NCBI GenBank assembly: GCA_003229235.1
Contig: QIIH01000198.1
Location: 1 to 6,056 of the forward strand
Origin: Flavobacteriales bacterium
GTDB taxonomy: Bacteria > Bacteroidota > Bacteroidia > Flavobacteriales > Flavobacteriaceae
Direction: 5' to 3'
DNA: 6,056 bases
The position numbers were made by a program, and so were the translations under genes. Positions 5,692 through 6,056 of this stretch are shown here, in pieces (position 1 is the stretch's first letter; each line of letters opens with the position of its first letter). The notes under the pieces are model-generated. The model was not told where the DNA came from and ran no database searches. It saw only the letters and a program-made list of their open reading frames with translations.

Positions 5692-6056
5692 CTAATATTT
5701 TGTACCGTCGCTTGTGCTGGGGTAATTGAGTTGTTCTTTCTGAGCTACCCCTTTCACTAAAGTAACATACGTTTTACCTTTATGTTGATACTGCAAAACA
5801 GCTTGTTCGCGTGTTAACTCGTAACCGTGCTTACTCCCCATATCAGGAACAGGATTGCCATATTCGTCTGTAGCCTCGCCACTCATCACCATATCTTGCT
5901 TTGCGGCATAAGTTATACGGCCAACATACAAATTTGCGGTTTGAGGGTTTGTCTCAAGTACTACTTTATGGGTTAAATAGAATACAGAATCGAGTTGTAC
6001 TCCAGGCTCCAAATTCTGAATATCGAAAACCACATTAATCCCCGAACCACCTTCCT
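5692..6056 (-). CDS. Uncharacterised protein, C-terminal part (start outside window)
   Basis: The last 120 residues of a gene entering from the right edge; the frame is open to base 6056 (visible start EGGSGINVVFDIQNL) and ends at TAG 5694-5692. I do not recognise a named family. The visible part is soluble and beta-rich: a GSGINVVFDI strand, L-D-S-V-F-Y-L (residues about 22-28), a VGRITYAAKQDMVMSG segment, DEYGNPVPDMGS, then TREQAVLQYQHKGKTYVTLVKG and a polar tail. The strand-turn-strand pattern with GINV near the start and Y-x-x-x-G-K-T-Y-V near the end recalls small exported hypothetical proteins of Flavobacteriia, but the signal region is not visible and this is a weak impression. The GTG at 6033 is only an internal codon. 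It sits 29 nt upstream of dut on the same strand, so is likely in its operon. Confidence 0.75.
   Translation of the reverse strand, partial: EGGSGINVVFDIQNLEPGVQLDSVFYLTHKVVLETNPQTANLYVGRITYAAKQDMVMSGEATDEYGNPVPDMGSKHGYELTREQAVLQYQHKGKTYVTLVKGVAQKEQLNYPSTSDGTKY

Overview
The window looks like part of a Bacteroidota chromosome, most likely Flavobacteriaceae. The evidence is an AT-rich sequence, an incomplete secreted protein ending in a type IX secretion (T9SS) type A sorting domain, an SSC-G type lipoprotein signal, almost no Shine-Dalgarno sites, and a gene order (dut, sugar nucleotidyltransferase, TPR protein, DUF4292 lipoprotein, EnvC-like protein) that I recall as recurrent in this phylum. 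Species cannot be named from the sequence alone.

Layout. Positions 1-505 (+ strand) hold the 3' end of a large secreted protein: a jelly-roll/MAM-like domain followed by the T9SS sorting domain. The sorting domain is broken near its end: the frame stops at 455, while the expected last strand (GIYFVTVQIDG...KKLSVR) continues in the -1 frame to a stop at 503-505. A strong hairpin with a T-run (528-557) then separates this gene from a convergent minus-strand cluster filling the rest of the window. In transcription order the cluster is: the C-terminal part of an unrecognised protein (6056-5692), dUTPase (5662-5228), a 238-bp repeat-bearing gap (5227-4990), a sugar-phosphate nucleotidyltransferase with a left-handed beta-helix tail (4989-3973), an exported TPR protein (3963-2590), a DUF4292 lipoprotein (2557-1784) and a coiled-coil protein with a degenerate LytM domain of the EnvC type (1815-556). 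Apart from the 238-bp gap, intergenic distances are 9 to 32 nt or the genes overlap, which fits one or two operons.

How the genes fit together. dUTPase keeps uracil out of DNA and is a housekeeping enzyme. The other four recognised cluster genes point to the cell envelope: activated-sugar synthesis, a periplasmic TPR scaffold, a lipoprotein of possible LolA/LolB-like fold, and a probable regulator of septal peptidoglycan amidases. That they form one functional module is an inference from order and spacing.

Unusual material is modest. It consists of the frameshifted sorting domain, four short GC-rich palindromes of two related types plus a 10-bp inverted repeat in the dut-nucleotidyltransferase gap, two mutually exclusive hairpins directly before the nucleotidyltransferase start, and a lipoprotein start that seems to lack its charged n-region. 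I see no convincing new defence, mobile or RNA system, no tRNA or rRNA, no CRISPR array and no transposase. The only gene-free gap over 200 bp is 4990-5227, described under its repeats; I find no convincing Bacteroidetes-type promoter (TTTG / TAnnTTTG) in it.
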